Assembly: GCA_022661535.1 (NCBI GenBank)
Contig: JAKULF010000004.1
Location: 6,200,001-6,264,000 of the forward strand
Direction: 5' to 3'
Source of the DNA: Eutypa lata
Lineage: Eukaryota; Ascomycota; Sordariomycetes; Xylariales; Diatrypaceae
DNA: 64,000 nt
The position numbers and the translations under genes were made by a program. Below the pieces are notes generated by a model. The model worked only from the letters and a program-made list of their open reading frames with translations. It did no database searches and was not told where the DNA came from. How positions within the stretch are numbered: position 1 is the first letter of the stretch; each line of letters opens with the position of its first letter. Below, piece by piece: positions 19,293 through 30,026 of this stretch.

Positions 19293-21197
19293 ATGCATCA
19301 CCCACCCGACCAAGATCCTTTCTGGGAAGCCTTACTGTTCCCTATTTTCCTCTCAACAATCCTTTATTTTTCGTGGGCTGTAATAAATATCACGGGTCTC
19401 TTGATTCATAAAGCCGTGACTGTATTCTCTGCCCGGGATGTTTTAGTGTGGGCACTGCATGGTAGTGTAAATTTTGTGAGATGGGCTTTTCCGGCCTTAT
19501 TTCAGTTTGCACTCCATGCGCTATTATTGCATTACGGAACCATCGTTGCTCTAGCAGCAACAAAGCATTCACTGAGGTATCTACGCAGGACTCCTGAATC
19601 TCTGTGGTATCCTCCAGAGTCATGGACTGCGCGCAGGAGTCGAGTGGCATCCTGCCGGTGCTCGGCAAGTGCTAATACAAGAGAGCGCCTCGTGAAGATA
19701 GACGCCCTAATCGCAGACTCGCTACACAACATGACTTGCAGCCTTCTCTGTCGACTTTCAGAAGAGTTACTTCTCGTAATTATGAAACTTCTTGATCCAT
19801 TGAGCATTCAGTGCTTACGGCGGACGAGCCGGCTGTTTCTGCGTCTTTACAGCTCTGCAGAATTCAGCTCAAGTCACGATCTTCACTTCAGAAAGATATC
19901 CGGAATTACTCCTTGGCATCAACCAAAGGGGGAATATTGGAACAAAACTCAACTGATCCCTCTACTTCAGAGGGATAAAAAACGGAGGGAGTACTGCAAA
20001 GACTGTCGGGCAGCATGGAAAAGCCCCACGATAAACAAGCAAGTTGCTGAACTAACGACGAGATACATTCATTGCTCAGGCTGCCGATTGGATCACCCTC
20101 GGCTTCTATTTTCTAAGGAACAGCGCGCAGTAACACCCGATCTTCGGATGTGTATTGCACACGAGGGATTTGTGCGAATATGCGACCATACAGTACTGAC
20201 TTGGGCTGATATGGCCTCCCACTTCCCGTTCAAGCCAGCCAAACTTGATAGCACCGGTAATGAGTATTCGAGTCAAGTCCAAGAGACCCGGATCGAACAG
20301 CTCGTTAAGGAATGCAAAGAAAAATGTCATACTCCTCAGGACCATTGCTTCGGGCCTGGCGTATTTGGTCTTATCGGGACCAATCCTCGTGCCATCATCG
20401 AAGGCGACAACGGAAGAGAGATTAATATAGTGTTACGATGGACTGGACACCTGAGCCTTCCGAAACTTAGTTCAAACGAGCTTGGTATAAATAAAGATGT
20501 GACCCCTGAAGTTATGCATAAATATCTCGGGCAATTTCGTAGTGGCGTCGCAGAGCACATTGCGCCTGAGATGCCTCCTGGACGCATAATCGAAATGAGT
20601 TGCTTTGAACCAAATCGATGCTCCTGCCTCCATTATCCTGGAGCAAACATACTTCCGGGTAATTGGGCGCTCACTCCGCCGCACGAGATCGGTCGCCCGG
20701 GAGATATCGGTCGCCCAAGAGGTATTAAATACCGCACCTGTCGCATTCATACGGTCTGTCGCCTCAAACTCTTGCAACCTTTGCAGAATAACGGAGACGG
20801 ATTGTATAATGGGGACGGACTGTTGGGCCAACAGATAGTGTCCGGCGGAAGCCACAAAGCCGCGATCCACACTCCAGGGCGTGCTTTTGAAATAAGAGGC
20901 CGCGCTACTATTGGAGTCACGATCGGCGTATGCCGAGACAAGTATCGTTGTCTAGAGGTCAGATATGAACGCGAGATGTTTATTGGGGTCTTCAATAGTG
21001 ATCCTCTCGGTGTACCAACGATAGTTTGGTACCAAGCCCTCGATCCCGATTCGTACAATTTGAAAGATGATAACGAAAGCTTTGGTATTACTTGGTGTCG
21101 TCAGCCGGGATGCCCAAACTATTATCGTTACCTGAAGCCACTTCCTGTTCCTACCCGCGATATGCGCCGGGGTTGCTGCCCGCTGTCTTGTCAATGA
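19293..21197 (+). CDS. F-box protein with zinc-ribbon-like cysteines
   Basis: A single-exon ORF of up to 634 residues. An F-box-like domain lies at about 148-190 (LLCRLSEELLLVIMKLLDPLSIQ then LRRTSRLFLRLY), the Skp1-binding module of SCF ubiquitin ligases. Two CxxC pairs follow (YCKDCRAAW near 233, HCSGCRLDH near 258), which suggests a small zinc-binding unit, then more Cys/His-rich segments. The first 146 residues hold two hydrophobic stretches, unusual for this family; an ATG at 19731 (residue 147) would start the protein right at the F-box, as many fungal relatives do, so the real start is uncertain. The protein also contains two local duplications (IGRPGDIGRPRG and NGDGLYNGDGL). The target protein cannot be predicted. 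It lies beside a HET gene in an accessory block. Confidence 0.7.
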   Translation: MHHPPDQDPFWEALLFPIFLSTILYFSWAVINITGLLIHKAVTVFSARDVLVWALHGSVNFVRWAFPALFQFALHALLLHYGTIVALAATKHSLRYLRRTPESLWYPPESWTARRSRVASCRCSASANTRERLVKIDALIADSLHNMTCSLLCRLSEELLLVIMKLLDPLSIQCLRRTSRLFLRLYSSAEFSSSHDLHFRKISGITPWHQPKGEYWNKTQLIPLLQRDKKRREYCKDCRAAWKSPTINKQVAELTTRYIHCSGCRLDHPRLLFSKEQRAVTPDLRMCIAHEGFVRICDHTVLTWADMASHFPFKPAKLDSTGNEYSSQVQETRIEQLVKECKEKCHTPQDHCFGPGVFGLIGTNPRAIIEGDNGREINIVLRWTGHLSLPKLSSNELGINKDVTPEVMHKYLGQFRSGVAEHIAPEMPPGRIIEMSCFEPNRCSCLHYPGANILPGNWALTPPHEIGRPGDIGRPRGIKYRTCRIHTVCRLKLLQPLQNNGDGLYNGDGLLGQQIVSGGSHKAAIHTPGRAFEIRGRATIGVTIGVCRDKYRCLEVRYEREMFIGVFNSDPLGVPTIVWYQALDPDSYNLKDDNESFGITWCRQPGCPNYYRYLKPLPVPTRDMRRGCCPLSCQ

Positions 21198-21725
21198 ATA
21201 TTCAGATATTTAATAATAAGCTCCTTCGAACGTATTTTTTTCCTCGGGTTGAAATCTGTCTCTGAACCGGGCAAGAGGACGATCCTATATTGATTGTGGA
21301 ATGATTTCAGTTTATTTTTTATTGGCAGATATTACCCAAATCGTAACATCCCAGTCTGTAGTCTAGCATTCAATTTGGCAAGGATTTTGAGCCCCTATTC
21401 AAAAAGGGGCGTCTTATGTAAGATGGAGCAGGAGAAACCTATCTCCGACGATCATTATCTATGTATATCCTTCCTAGCCTTTTTTCAGCTGAGCGCAGAT
21501 CTAGTCAGATACCTATTCCTCCTAATATTTATCCTATCTTTAGTTATCTACAATGAACTCAAACGTAACGATCTATTTTACCTGGCGCTGAGTATCCTAC
21601 TCGACTTCAAGGGCAATTGTGGAGTATTGAAGTGTGATACTTAGCGGGTCCAGGACATGATAGGTCAATTACGTGCTTTCGTTGCATCATCAGCGACAAT
21701 CAAACCAATAGAATAGGCCTTCAAG
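21198..21725. other. intergenic between F-box and HET genes
   Basis: About 530 bases. An ORF at 21294-21644 has a hydrophobic stretch but no homology I recognise and no coding-like composition; I do not call it. Confidence 0.5.
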
Positions 21726-24412
21726 ATGGCGGAAGCCGAATATCTTTGTGCTAAATGTTCGCGGATTAATCTACGTGCTGCATTCGATCGATCTGACAAC
21801 TTTCGAACCCGTTGGGACTACGATCATGAACGCCACTTCCCGGTGAGGCAGCTTCATAACCATGATAGACGAGACGAGCCTATGGTAGAGGCCATCGAGA
21901 TCGCTGTCATGGACAAATATGTTGGTTGGGATGACCAGTGCCTACTATGCAAGTTCTTACAGACAATATCTCCCAAGCACTCCGCCAAGAATGGTTGGCC
22001 CAGACTCGAGCTATTCGCATTTTCTACGCTTCAACGTTCCCACCTGATCGTCCCACTCAAACTCGAGGAACAACGGACGCCGTTCTTCGACCGGTCATTC
22101 ATGACCCTGATGGCTCCAACATCAAGCCTAGGCTATTATCATCTAAGGGACTCATCTCGGGATGGGACTATCCTCAGAGTGTCGAACGATGAGCACCCGC
22201 TGCTGTCGGAAGACAATGGAATCTGGGGCCGGATCGTACCAGAAGTTATTGACTTCAAACCTGTACACCAGTGGCTAGGCTTCTGCTGTAGTCACCATTC
22301 GAAATGCGCGCGGCCCCAAAGCGGTGGGCAACTTCAGGGTTTCCGGCTGATCAACTGCTCCAACGATCCGCCAACAGTAGAGGATCACCCGATCACAGCC
22401 AGTTACGTCGCTCTAAGTTATGTATGGAGTAGTAGCACCCACAACTCTTCGAAAATCTCGAATGTGGTATTGGACGCAGTTGCGGCTACCAAAAAGTTGG
22501 GGTTTCAAGTAAGCAAATTCTAGCAACCCTTCTTTCCTTAAAACCCAAGCTTATCCCCAATTCATTGTAAAAATTAGTAACCACTAATACGAAGTTGCTA
22601 TAGTATCTTTGGGTTGACCGGCTATGTATAGATCGTGAGAGGGATGACGAAAAGCTATTTCTTATCTCAAATATGGATAGAATATACCAACAAGCTGAAC
22701 TCACCCTAGTGGCCGCCGTCCCAGACTACGATGGTCTGCCTGGTATTCACGAATGGTCGAGGAAGCGCACCAAACAGCCTCAAATCATATTAGGTGATAT
22801 GCAACTGGTATCTTCGCTCACAGACCCAGTCAAGTTGATCACAGAGTCTCCGTGGCATCAGCGAGGGTGGACATTTCAGGAGGGGATATTGTCAAGACGT
22901 CTTCTTGTAAGTCAGGTTTTCAATTCTATTGTCTCTCATCCGGCCAGTCCGTTGAGCATTGTCCCGTAGCCTAATTGCTAGGAACAAAACTTGTACGTCG
23001 TTGTCAAGATTGTTGACATCTACAATTACACCTACTTGCCTATAACTATAAGATACATTTTATTGCTACGAAATTTAATCTGAGTAATTATAATATTGCA
23101 ATTATAAATGCGAATAATCCTGTGTTATTAATGTCTAATCATATATTATTCAATTTTCGATTTTCTGACGACTATCTGTGTCACTTCATATCGCAGCGAC
23201 TTGACTTTGCAACATGGCTCGGGATACCTATGTTTCCCTAAGACTACCCGAGAACAGTGCTGACTGATCTAAATGGCTTAGGTATTCACCTCCGAGCAGC
23301 TGTACTGGAGCTGCTGTGGCATGACAGCTCAAGAAAGCGTCCAAGTCCCCGCCAGTTTGTCTCACCTACCAGACAAGTCGCAGATGGGTGACTGGATGAC
23401 TCTAGGTCCGTTTCACGGCTCTACCCGAAGCTCTTATGCCCCCGGCACCTGGGACAAGAGCAAGGTTTCCCCGAAAGTCGTAGCCGGGAAGATCATACGA
23501 GACTTCGTCGAAGACATTGCCACATATACGCAGCGGACCCTGACGTACGACACTGATTCGTTGTCGGCCTTTAAGGGCGTAATGCAGCTCTACGCTGCCG
23601 CTGCGGGCGTCGACAATATTGAATTCATCCTGGGACTCCCCATATGTCTGAATGCCTTCCCCAACGTGTGCTCGGCTTTCATGGCAGCGGTTACCGATTG
23701 GTCTCACGATGAGCCCACAGCCGACTCCGGTCGGTTATGCTGGCGTCGCCCGCACCTGCCGTCATGGACCTGGGTGGGCTGGGGAGGCACAGTATCCGAA
23801 AAGTCCTCGTTCCAGAAAACCCTCAATAAACTAGTATCTCCTGAGCATAGCTGGACCCATCCGTCGCGGGACTACACGCCGGAGGTGCACGTGAGCTTGA
23901 AAGACGCCCCTTCTAGCCCCGAATTCCCCCTCGAGCATTGGATCCGAGGCTATGCCGGCGAGGACACGTATGTGCTCCTAACGATTCAACAGCCGTTCGT
24001 CGTCGACCCGTGCACCGTATTTCCAGCCGCCGGAAAGAACAAAATTAGCCTCAATAAACACAAATTCAATATCCCGGTCTACCTCACCGTCACAGAACCG
24101 CTAGGTCCTACGGGCTCCGCTGATCGTCAAGCTGAAGTCATCAAACGACTCCGCAATGAGACGTACAAGGCCATGTTGGCGTGGTGGAATCTCGAAGACC
24201 TACACAGCAGCATGGTCTCGGTCATCTCCGTGGGTTTCCTACTTCTGAAGCCGACCGGGGAGCAACGGGGCGGTAAGGTTGTTTATGAGAGGGTCGGCTC
24301 ACTGCGCAGAGCTGTGCCGTCACATTTGATTGGCGGCGGATGCGCTACTATTGATGATTTCGTCGCCTTCGCGGGACTTCTTAGGTCTGAGGCGGATGTC
24401 TGTCTCGTCTGA
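21726..24412 (+). CDS. HET-domain (heterokaryon incompatibility) protein
   Basis: Three exons, 21726-22508, 22604-22906 and 23282-24412, give 738 residues in frame. HET domains take part in non-self recognition and programmed cell death after hyphal fusion. All three signature blocks are present: YVALSYVW (residues about 227-234), LGFQYLWVDRLCIDR at the exon 1/2 junction followed by the MDRIYQQAELTLVAA block, and SPWHQRGWTFQEGILSRRLLVFT spanning the exon 2/3 junction. An N-terminal region with CAKCSRINL and CLLCKFLQ cysteine pairs precedes it, and the C-terminal half (after about 380) is variable, with PSWTWVGWGG. Intron 1 is 95 nt. Intron 2 is 375 nt, AT-rich and unusually long for this locus. 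No death-effector or NLR module is visible in the same ORF. Confidence 0.88.
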
Positions 24413-25385
24413 GTGGTAGGGAGAGGTGCTGTGGACCTCCAAAGTTGGTAACGCATAGCGGCCGCGCGCTCGAGTCAATTCATTATATCAGCGTTGCTAG
24501 GAGGCATCGGGCTCATACTTCGTAAAGACCCCAAGCCCGACAGTCTATGCCACCATTAAACAGACCCCATCCCCGCCCCCAACAAAGAAGCAAGGAAGCA
24601 AATGTATTCGTTATCTATCTTAGAATCTCGCCGAAATTATGTCAGTGGGAAACAACACCACTCGGTGTATGGTCGATGGCAAACGTCTCTGCCTTTGCTT
24701 TATGTTCGTTATCCTCTGATATAAGTACAGATGAAGCAAACGCAAACCATTCCAACCCCAAATAAAAACCTAGAGTAGATCCTACTATGGGAGGTAGCCT
24801 AGCATACTCCGACGCCTAGGGCAAACGGGCACAACTTACCAGTCCCAAAACCTAATATCGCTAAAGTCGAACCCGCGACGGACGGCTAGCTGCTAATATG
24901 TAAGCTACCAAAGCCGTCACCATAAAAGCTTTTCAGGTCATCAAGTGTGGTGTGCTCTGATATACATATGGTGTCATAAACGAGCAGAACTACAGCTTAC
25001 GAGAGTAATGACCACTCGCCAACTAGCCAAAGTCATGAGCAGTAATAAAAATATGTATATGCGGACTTAATGTTGCAGCAGCAATTTACAAAATGAACAC
25101 GCTGTTGTTATATTGAATATCTATGGAGAAATGCCACGCCCTAGTGGCGCAAAGACTGTATACTATCTAGTTAGAGTCTAGATCAATGGCTAACCTAGGT
25201 GCTAACTAACTGGCAACCTAAGGTTGCAACGCTTATGCTCTATAGATAATGTCCAGGATGCCCAAGGGCAGAGCCCGCCGTAACCGAAAAACCATTAACC
25301 CAATCGCTGAAACCGAGAGAAGCACGTAAGAAGATATCTTCGAAGTGAGGCGACAAAATGTGCCCCATCCAGGCTTTCCGATAAA
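24413..25385. other. intergenic between convergent genes
   Basis: About 970 bases of AT-rich spacer between the HET gene (+) and the zinc-ribbon gene (-). It includes a perfect 15-base palindrome at 25213-25227 (GCAACCTAAGGTTGC). No gene seen. Confidence 0.55.
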
Positions 25386-27793
25386 CTAAAAGCCAACACA
25401 ATCGACTCCGAAGGCTGCCGTGTTCAAAGTAGGACGAGGGCCCTTATTCACCAGCTGACCAGTTCCCATAGCGACGACAGAGCGGAAGCTGTCGATCAGT
25501 TTCTGCCAGGACAGAGCCAGCTCCCGCTGAGGGTCCGGGGCAAACTGACCACGGCCGACCCGGATCCGGAGCATCGTGAGCTGTTGTTTGGCGAGCTCAA
25601 GGTCCGCGTCGTTCTGCCACATCTCGGGAGAGCCTCCTACAAACGAATCCCTCTGAATCCGCAAGAGGCGAACCCGGTTTTCCAGGTAACCGACCTGTCT
25701 CTGATCTTGGAAGTACGCGCGGTTGAAGGTGCGCGCCCATCGCCTCGCCTGGCGGAGTCTGTGGTTGATGGCTGGGGCGCCGGGGGCGGGGAGGTTGTGC
25801 ATGGCCGCGGCGAGGGTCCCGTTGTTGTTGAGCTGAATAGGTCCCCCCATCAGCGTTGGGACATCCAGAATTAGGCCGGATTCCCAGAGCATGTTCGCGA
25901 TGTCTCGCTTCCGGCGGTGCATGTTATAGGCGTGTTGGTTCAGAAACCACACAAGCTGGCAGCCGCGGCAGACCCGGTACTCGTCTCGTCGGTCGGCATA
26001 ATCTTCTCTGAAGAACCACCGGGGAAGCTCCTCGCCGCAATCCCGGCAGCTGTACAGGATGACCTCGTTCTCTTTCAACTCGGAGATCATCGTAGGCTTG
26101 AGAACCTCTTCGCGCATGGGGGCTCCATTGGTGGCAACGATGATATCAACCCAGAGGGTCATCTCCATGTTGCACTTCGTCTGTGCGTCAAAGCTGGAAA
26201 CATCGCCATATGCCCCATTTCGGTAGCTAATGAGGTTCATGATGGCCTCGAGGATGCAGGGCAGCGTGTCGAGATGGAGTGGCAACTTGTCGAGCCAACG
26301 TCTGAACGCCTTGCCGGGCTTGAGAAGGTCGATCCCAGCCGCTGTGGCCATGGGAATGACGTGCAACAGCGTTGCGACAACCGACTTGTGTATCTCCAGC
26401 GTGCCCTCGTCGTGGGGCACAGCACCGAAGCACCCGAGGCTTCCTGTGATGGGTCCCTGGAAATATCGTGGATAAAAATCCAGGTTAAGTCGGGTCGTGA
26501 TACCATGCGCAGCACGATCTCTGTTGACATATCGCACGACTTCGATAAGCGTGCTCGTGTTTCCAAAAGTCATCAACTCGCAGTTGTGGATGCCGATGGT
26601 CTTCAGGTTGGGTAGAGACCGTACAATGGCCCTGACTGCGAAGATGTTGAGGTAGGGCACTCTCTGGAGGAGGAGATGCTGGAACTGCTCCGGGCGGTGC
26701 TGGATGGCCTTGACTGTGGATAAGTTAGCAATCAATATATAAAGCATAGATATTTACATGTACTTACACAACTTCAAACTATAGTCCATGGCCCGGGAAA
26801 AGTCGGGCTGATTGAACAGCATGTCCCCGTTATCTTCATAGCCCCAAGCGTTGAGGCGACCGTCCCTAGAGAGGGTTTCCTCGTTGACCATCCGACGCAT
26901 TGGAGATACGATCACGAACGGGGAGACAGCTACGTCCTTTGTCTCGTCCCTGGTACGCCGGCCGTTGATCACCAATCTTCTGAGTGTGTCCTCCGACTTA
27001 TCGATGTCGAGGAAGTCTCCGGTAGTCAGATCGCAGTGCATCTGTTGATACACCGTTAGAATTGATCCGGAATTGTGTATTAAAAATACGGAAAACTCAC
27101 AAAGCTACTGCCGATGGTCTCGAACAGAAGTTGGCTGGTTCGGCCGAGGTTCGAAACGCTCTCCCAGCTGTCAACAAGATTTCCCAGGACCATCTGGAAG
27201 ATCTCCGGGGTCATGCACATCTTGGCCAAAAGATTGGGCTGTTCAGCCGCACGCGCCGAGAATCCAAACTTGCTCTTCACGAAAGGTGCCTACGTGGGGG
27301 TTAGCAGACTGCACCCAAGACGAATGAATGGCAATCAACTCACGATAGTTGGGGCCCCGAAGACCAACGGCCAAGTCGCCAACTTCAGCATTCTTTGCAG
27401 ATCCTCAGGCATGTCCTTCCAATCTCCGTTCTGATGGTAGAGACAGGAGTTCTTCTCATACTCGCCAGGATACAAGATCTTGTTGAACTTGGCGAGTTCG
27501 TAGGCGTCTCCATTGGTCCGCCGGACGCCGTGGTCAATGCTGCCCTGATCCCGGCGAACGAAGTACAGCTTGTGCTTGAACCCGTCGAATCTGGTCGAAT
27601 GGTACACGCGGTAACCGGTACCAAACCCTGCCGGGAAGCCGGAAGACTCCCCGGATTTGTGGGGCAAGAAGGCCTTTTGGGTGCCAATGTCCCCAACGAT
27701 TGGCTCAGAAGGCTCCCGGAAATACTCGAGCTGGCTAACAACGCCGCTCTGCTTGGGAAGCTCGGGGTAGGGGCTGTCCACAACGTAGTCCAT
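25386..27793 (-). CDS. conserved fungal protein with F-box-like stretch and zinc ribbon
   Basis: Four exons (27793-27344, 27289-27101, 27041-26768, 26713-25386) with introns of 54, 59 and 54 nt give 746 residues in frame. Exon 2 carries an F-box-like run (MTPEIFQMVLGNLVDSW, then VSNLGRTSQLLFETI). The C-terminal part has a four-cysteine zinc ribbon (YSCRDCGEELPRW then YRVCRGCQLVW, residues about 530-570). A helical Gln/Arg-rich region follows (QRQVGYLENRVRLLRIQRDS). The middle resembles a leucine-rich LPNLKTIGIHNCELMTF segment, as in F-box/LRR proteins. It could be a substrate-recognition subunit, but I do not recognise a named family. Upstream on its strand is a long spliced-looking leader region with a TATA box at 30019-30026. 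Confidence 0.8.
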
Positions 27794-30018
27794 CGTGGAG
27801 TGTACGGCGTGAAGACGAGGAGGTTAAGTTAGGGTAATGGACGAGGTCCGTATGGTAACTACCTTCCGTGAGGCAGATGTGTGTCTAATGCCTCTCCACG
27901 TTAGTTATCAATCCCGGGGCTTTCATTGTGACATGAGTAGTGCATATTTTTACAACTAGGAGGAACATGCTGAGCCTATGGACTAGGAGAGAGGACTATT
28001 AACCTTGAGAGTAGTGCTGCTATATAATGCACTGATCAAGACGGGTCTGGTAAAGACGTAAAACTGTTGAAAGATGCCCCGAGTTAGTGGTCCGGGTAGA
28101 TTAATGGTTGACTTGATAACCCTTGAAGAACAGTTGGGTACTGTAAGTGAATAAGAAAGTAAGATCATAGAGGGTGGGTTGGAAGTGAGAAGAAGCAGGT
28201 ATTCGGGGAAGGAATCGTTAAGTGCAAATTGGTAGAGTTTCACTGGTAGTGTGTCCCGCTTTTGAGATGGAAGGAGCCAAACCACGAAGCTTTGTTTGTG
28301 CTTGGTGTGATCAAGAAGATGAAGGAAATGGGCTATTCGACTATCGTAGGGGCACATACCTGAAATAGACGCTATGGTAATAAATGAACTCGCTTAGAAT
28401 AGAGCAAGAATCACTAGATACTAAAGTCAAGAATCAGTGGTTAGTACTAAGAGGACCGAATGACGATCACGGGTGATGTTTGATAAAATAAATGGGAGTG
28501 TTTGAGAAAAGGAAGGATGGTTTGTGAAAGCTTGACAAATGCGTGGATGAATAGTTGTGATGCGCTGAGTAAACCTTGCAAAGCACAAGTCTTATCGAAG
28601 TCTTGGTGGTAATAAGGTTGAGTGGGAATAGTGTGCGCACTGGAAGGTAATGAAGTGAATATGCAGGGCAAGTAAGGTAGCTGATGCTGACTTGGGTGTT
28701 TGTGACTTAGCATGTGAATATGCAGAGCCTCAAGCAACCCGAAACAAACCTGCAGAACACTGCTTGTTCAAAAGAAGGTGCACGCGTGGGATGCAAGCGC
28801 AGGATACACGCACGAGATAGGCAGAATATCGAAGGGTAGTTTAAGTGTCAATCGAGCAGGCGGGTGCAAAGGTAATTTAAGAAAAGGTCAAACACTTACC
28901 TGGTCAGAGACAAAGACAAACCAACGCCAAACTCCCAACTGAACCCAAGAAGTTAATAACGAGGTAAATTCAGGTGAATATTGAATAGCCAAAGTGAATA
29001 TGGGAAGTATAGTCAAAGTGCAGGTGACAAATATAGGGAGAGTATATTTGTGGGGCGATACCATGGACCGTGCTTAGATTAGAGAATTGTTGAAGGTGTG
29101 GTCTAACTAATGACCCAAGGTACTGTCTTTGTGGGGTTGGGATGATAAGGTGATACAAGCCTCGAATCTGGGGTAGATCTCAAAGGTAACATGCGAAGTG
29201 TGGTGTAGTGAATGACTGTTAGGAGCACGACAGTGTAGAACATTCAAGGGTTGGATATGCGTAGGGTAGAGAATCGTGGAAGGAGTTGTGATACTAACCT
29301 AACATCAAAGGTATGGTGGTTCAAGTCACGTTTGGTGGTAGGGAAGAGAAAGGTTGAAAGTGGAAGATGTATTTCTTCGGTTGAGAATTGTCAATGGATT
29401 GAAAAAGTGTGGTCATGTTGTAGGTAGGAGGGTTGTGTGCTATGGGACGGGGTGAAGGTATAAAACACACCCGAAGCACAGAATAAAAGTTGGTGCGTGC
29501 TTGCAACAAAGGATAGGCACCGTTTCAAGAGATAAAATAGAAATATGTCTGCCTAATCGGGTAGATATGATCACAAGTGAATACTTACCTAGTCACAAAA
29601 GGCTGTTTCGCAAATAGCTTTCGTTTCAGCAAGTTCTTCAGAAAGTGCCACCACAAAGAAGGGCTCTTGCCAAGTCAAGCTCACTCGTGCTAGAGAAAAG
29701 AAGGCACAATAGGAATATAAATCAAGGGAAATGGGCCAAAATGATGTTAGGGTTAAGAAATGAATAGGTGGGAGGAAACAAGAGAGCGAAGTCAGATCAA
29801 GATCAGGATCGGGAAAGAGATGAACAGGAAGGAAGGCGTTTCAATAGTCAGTAGGATATAATGATTCAGAGTTACTTACCAAGCTTGAAGTCGTATCTAT
29901 AGGACGAAGAGTATCTGTAAAGAGTGTCGTGAAGATTGAGTGGTATGGACGGAGAGAGAGAGAGAAAGGTGGTTGATGTGGAAAAGGTTGGGTTGTGTTA
30001 AGATGGTGGTGGGGGTAA
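27794..30018 (-). ncRNA. putative multiply spliced 5' leader or lncRNA upstream of the zinc-ribbon gene
   Basis: This 2.2-kb stretch has no long ORF, yet the minus strand is pyrimidine-rich and carries consensus splice donors after 29880 (CTTG|GTAAGT), 29589 (CTAG|GTAAGT), 29299 (GTTAG|GTTAGT), 28900 (CCAG|GTAAGT) and 28360 (TCAG|GTATGT). Plausible acceptors precede several of them: TTTTCTCTAG ending at 29690 defines a 101-nt exon (29689-29589), and CTTGGGTTCAG ending at 28939 defines a 39-nt exon (28938-28900). A TATAAATA box sits at 30026-30019. The transcript itself is inferred; the splice motifs are seen. A 31-codon upstream ORF (29416-29321) with a good ATG context lies inside. Confidence 0.4.
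29321..29416 (-). CDS. candidate upstream ORF (31 codons) in the spliced leader
   Basis: A short ORF beginning MTTLFQSIDNSQ and ending PPNVT. The ATG context CAACATGACC is favourable. It lies on the same strand as the zinc-ribbon gene and 22 bases before a possible splice donor (GTTAGT at 29298). It could act as a regulatory upstream ORF if this region is transcribed. No homology recognised. Confidence 0.2.
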   Translation of the reverse strand: MTTLFQSIDNSQPKKYIFHFQPFSSLPPNVT

Positions 30019-30026
30019 TATTTATA
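30019..30026 (-). promoter_or_regulatory. TATA box candidate
   Basis: TATAAATA on the minus strand, followed 40-100 bases downstream by a CT-rich stretch (CTTTCTCTCTCTCTC) and ACCACTCAATC-type sequence typical of fungal transcription starts. It is about 140 bases upstream of the first strong donor at 29879 and could drive the spliced leader. Confidence 0.45.

Noticed and set aside
21294..21644. 116-codon ORF with a hydrophobic stretch between the F-box and HET genes
   Set aside because: No recognised domain, AT-rich composition, no promoter-like context.
25213..25227. Perfect 15-base palindrome as a regulatory site or transposon end
   Set aside because: No second copy or element structure was found nearby.
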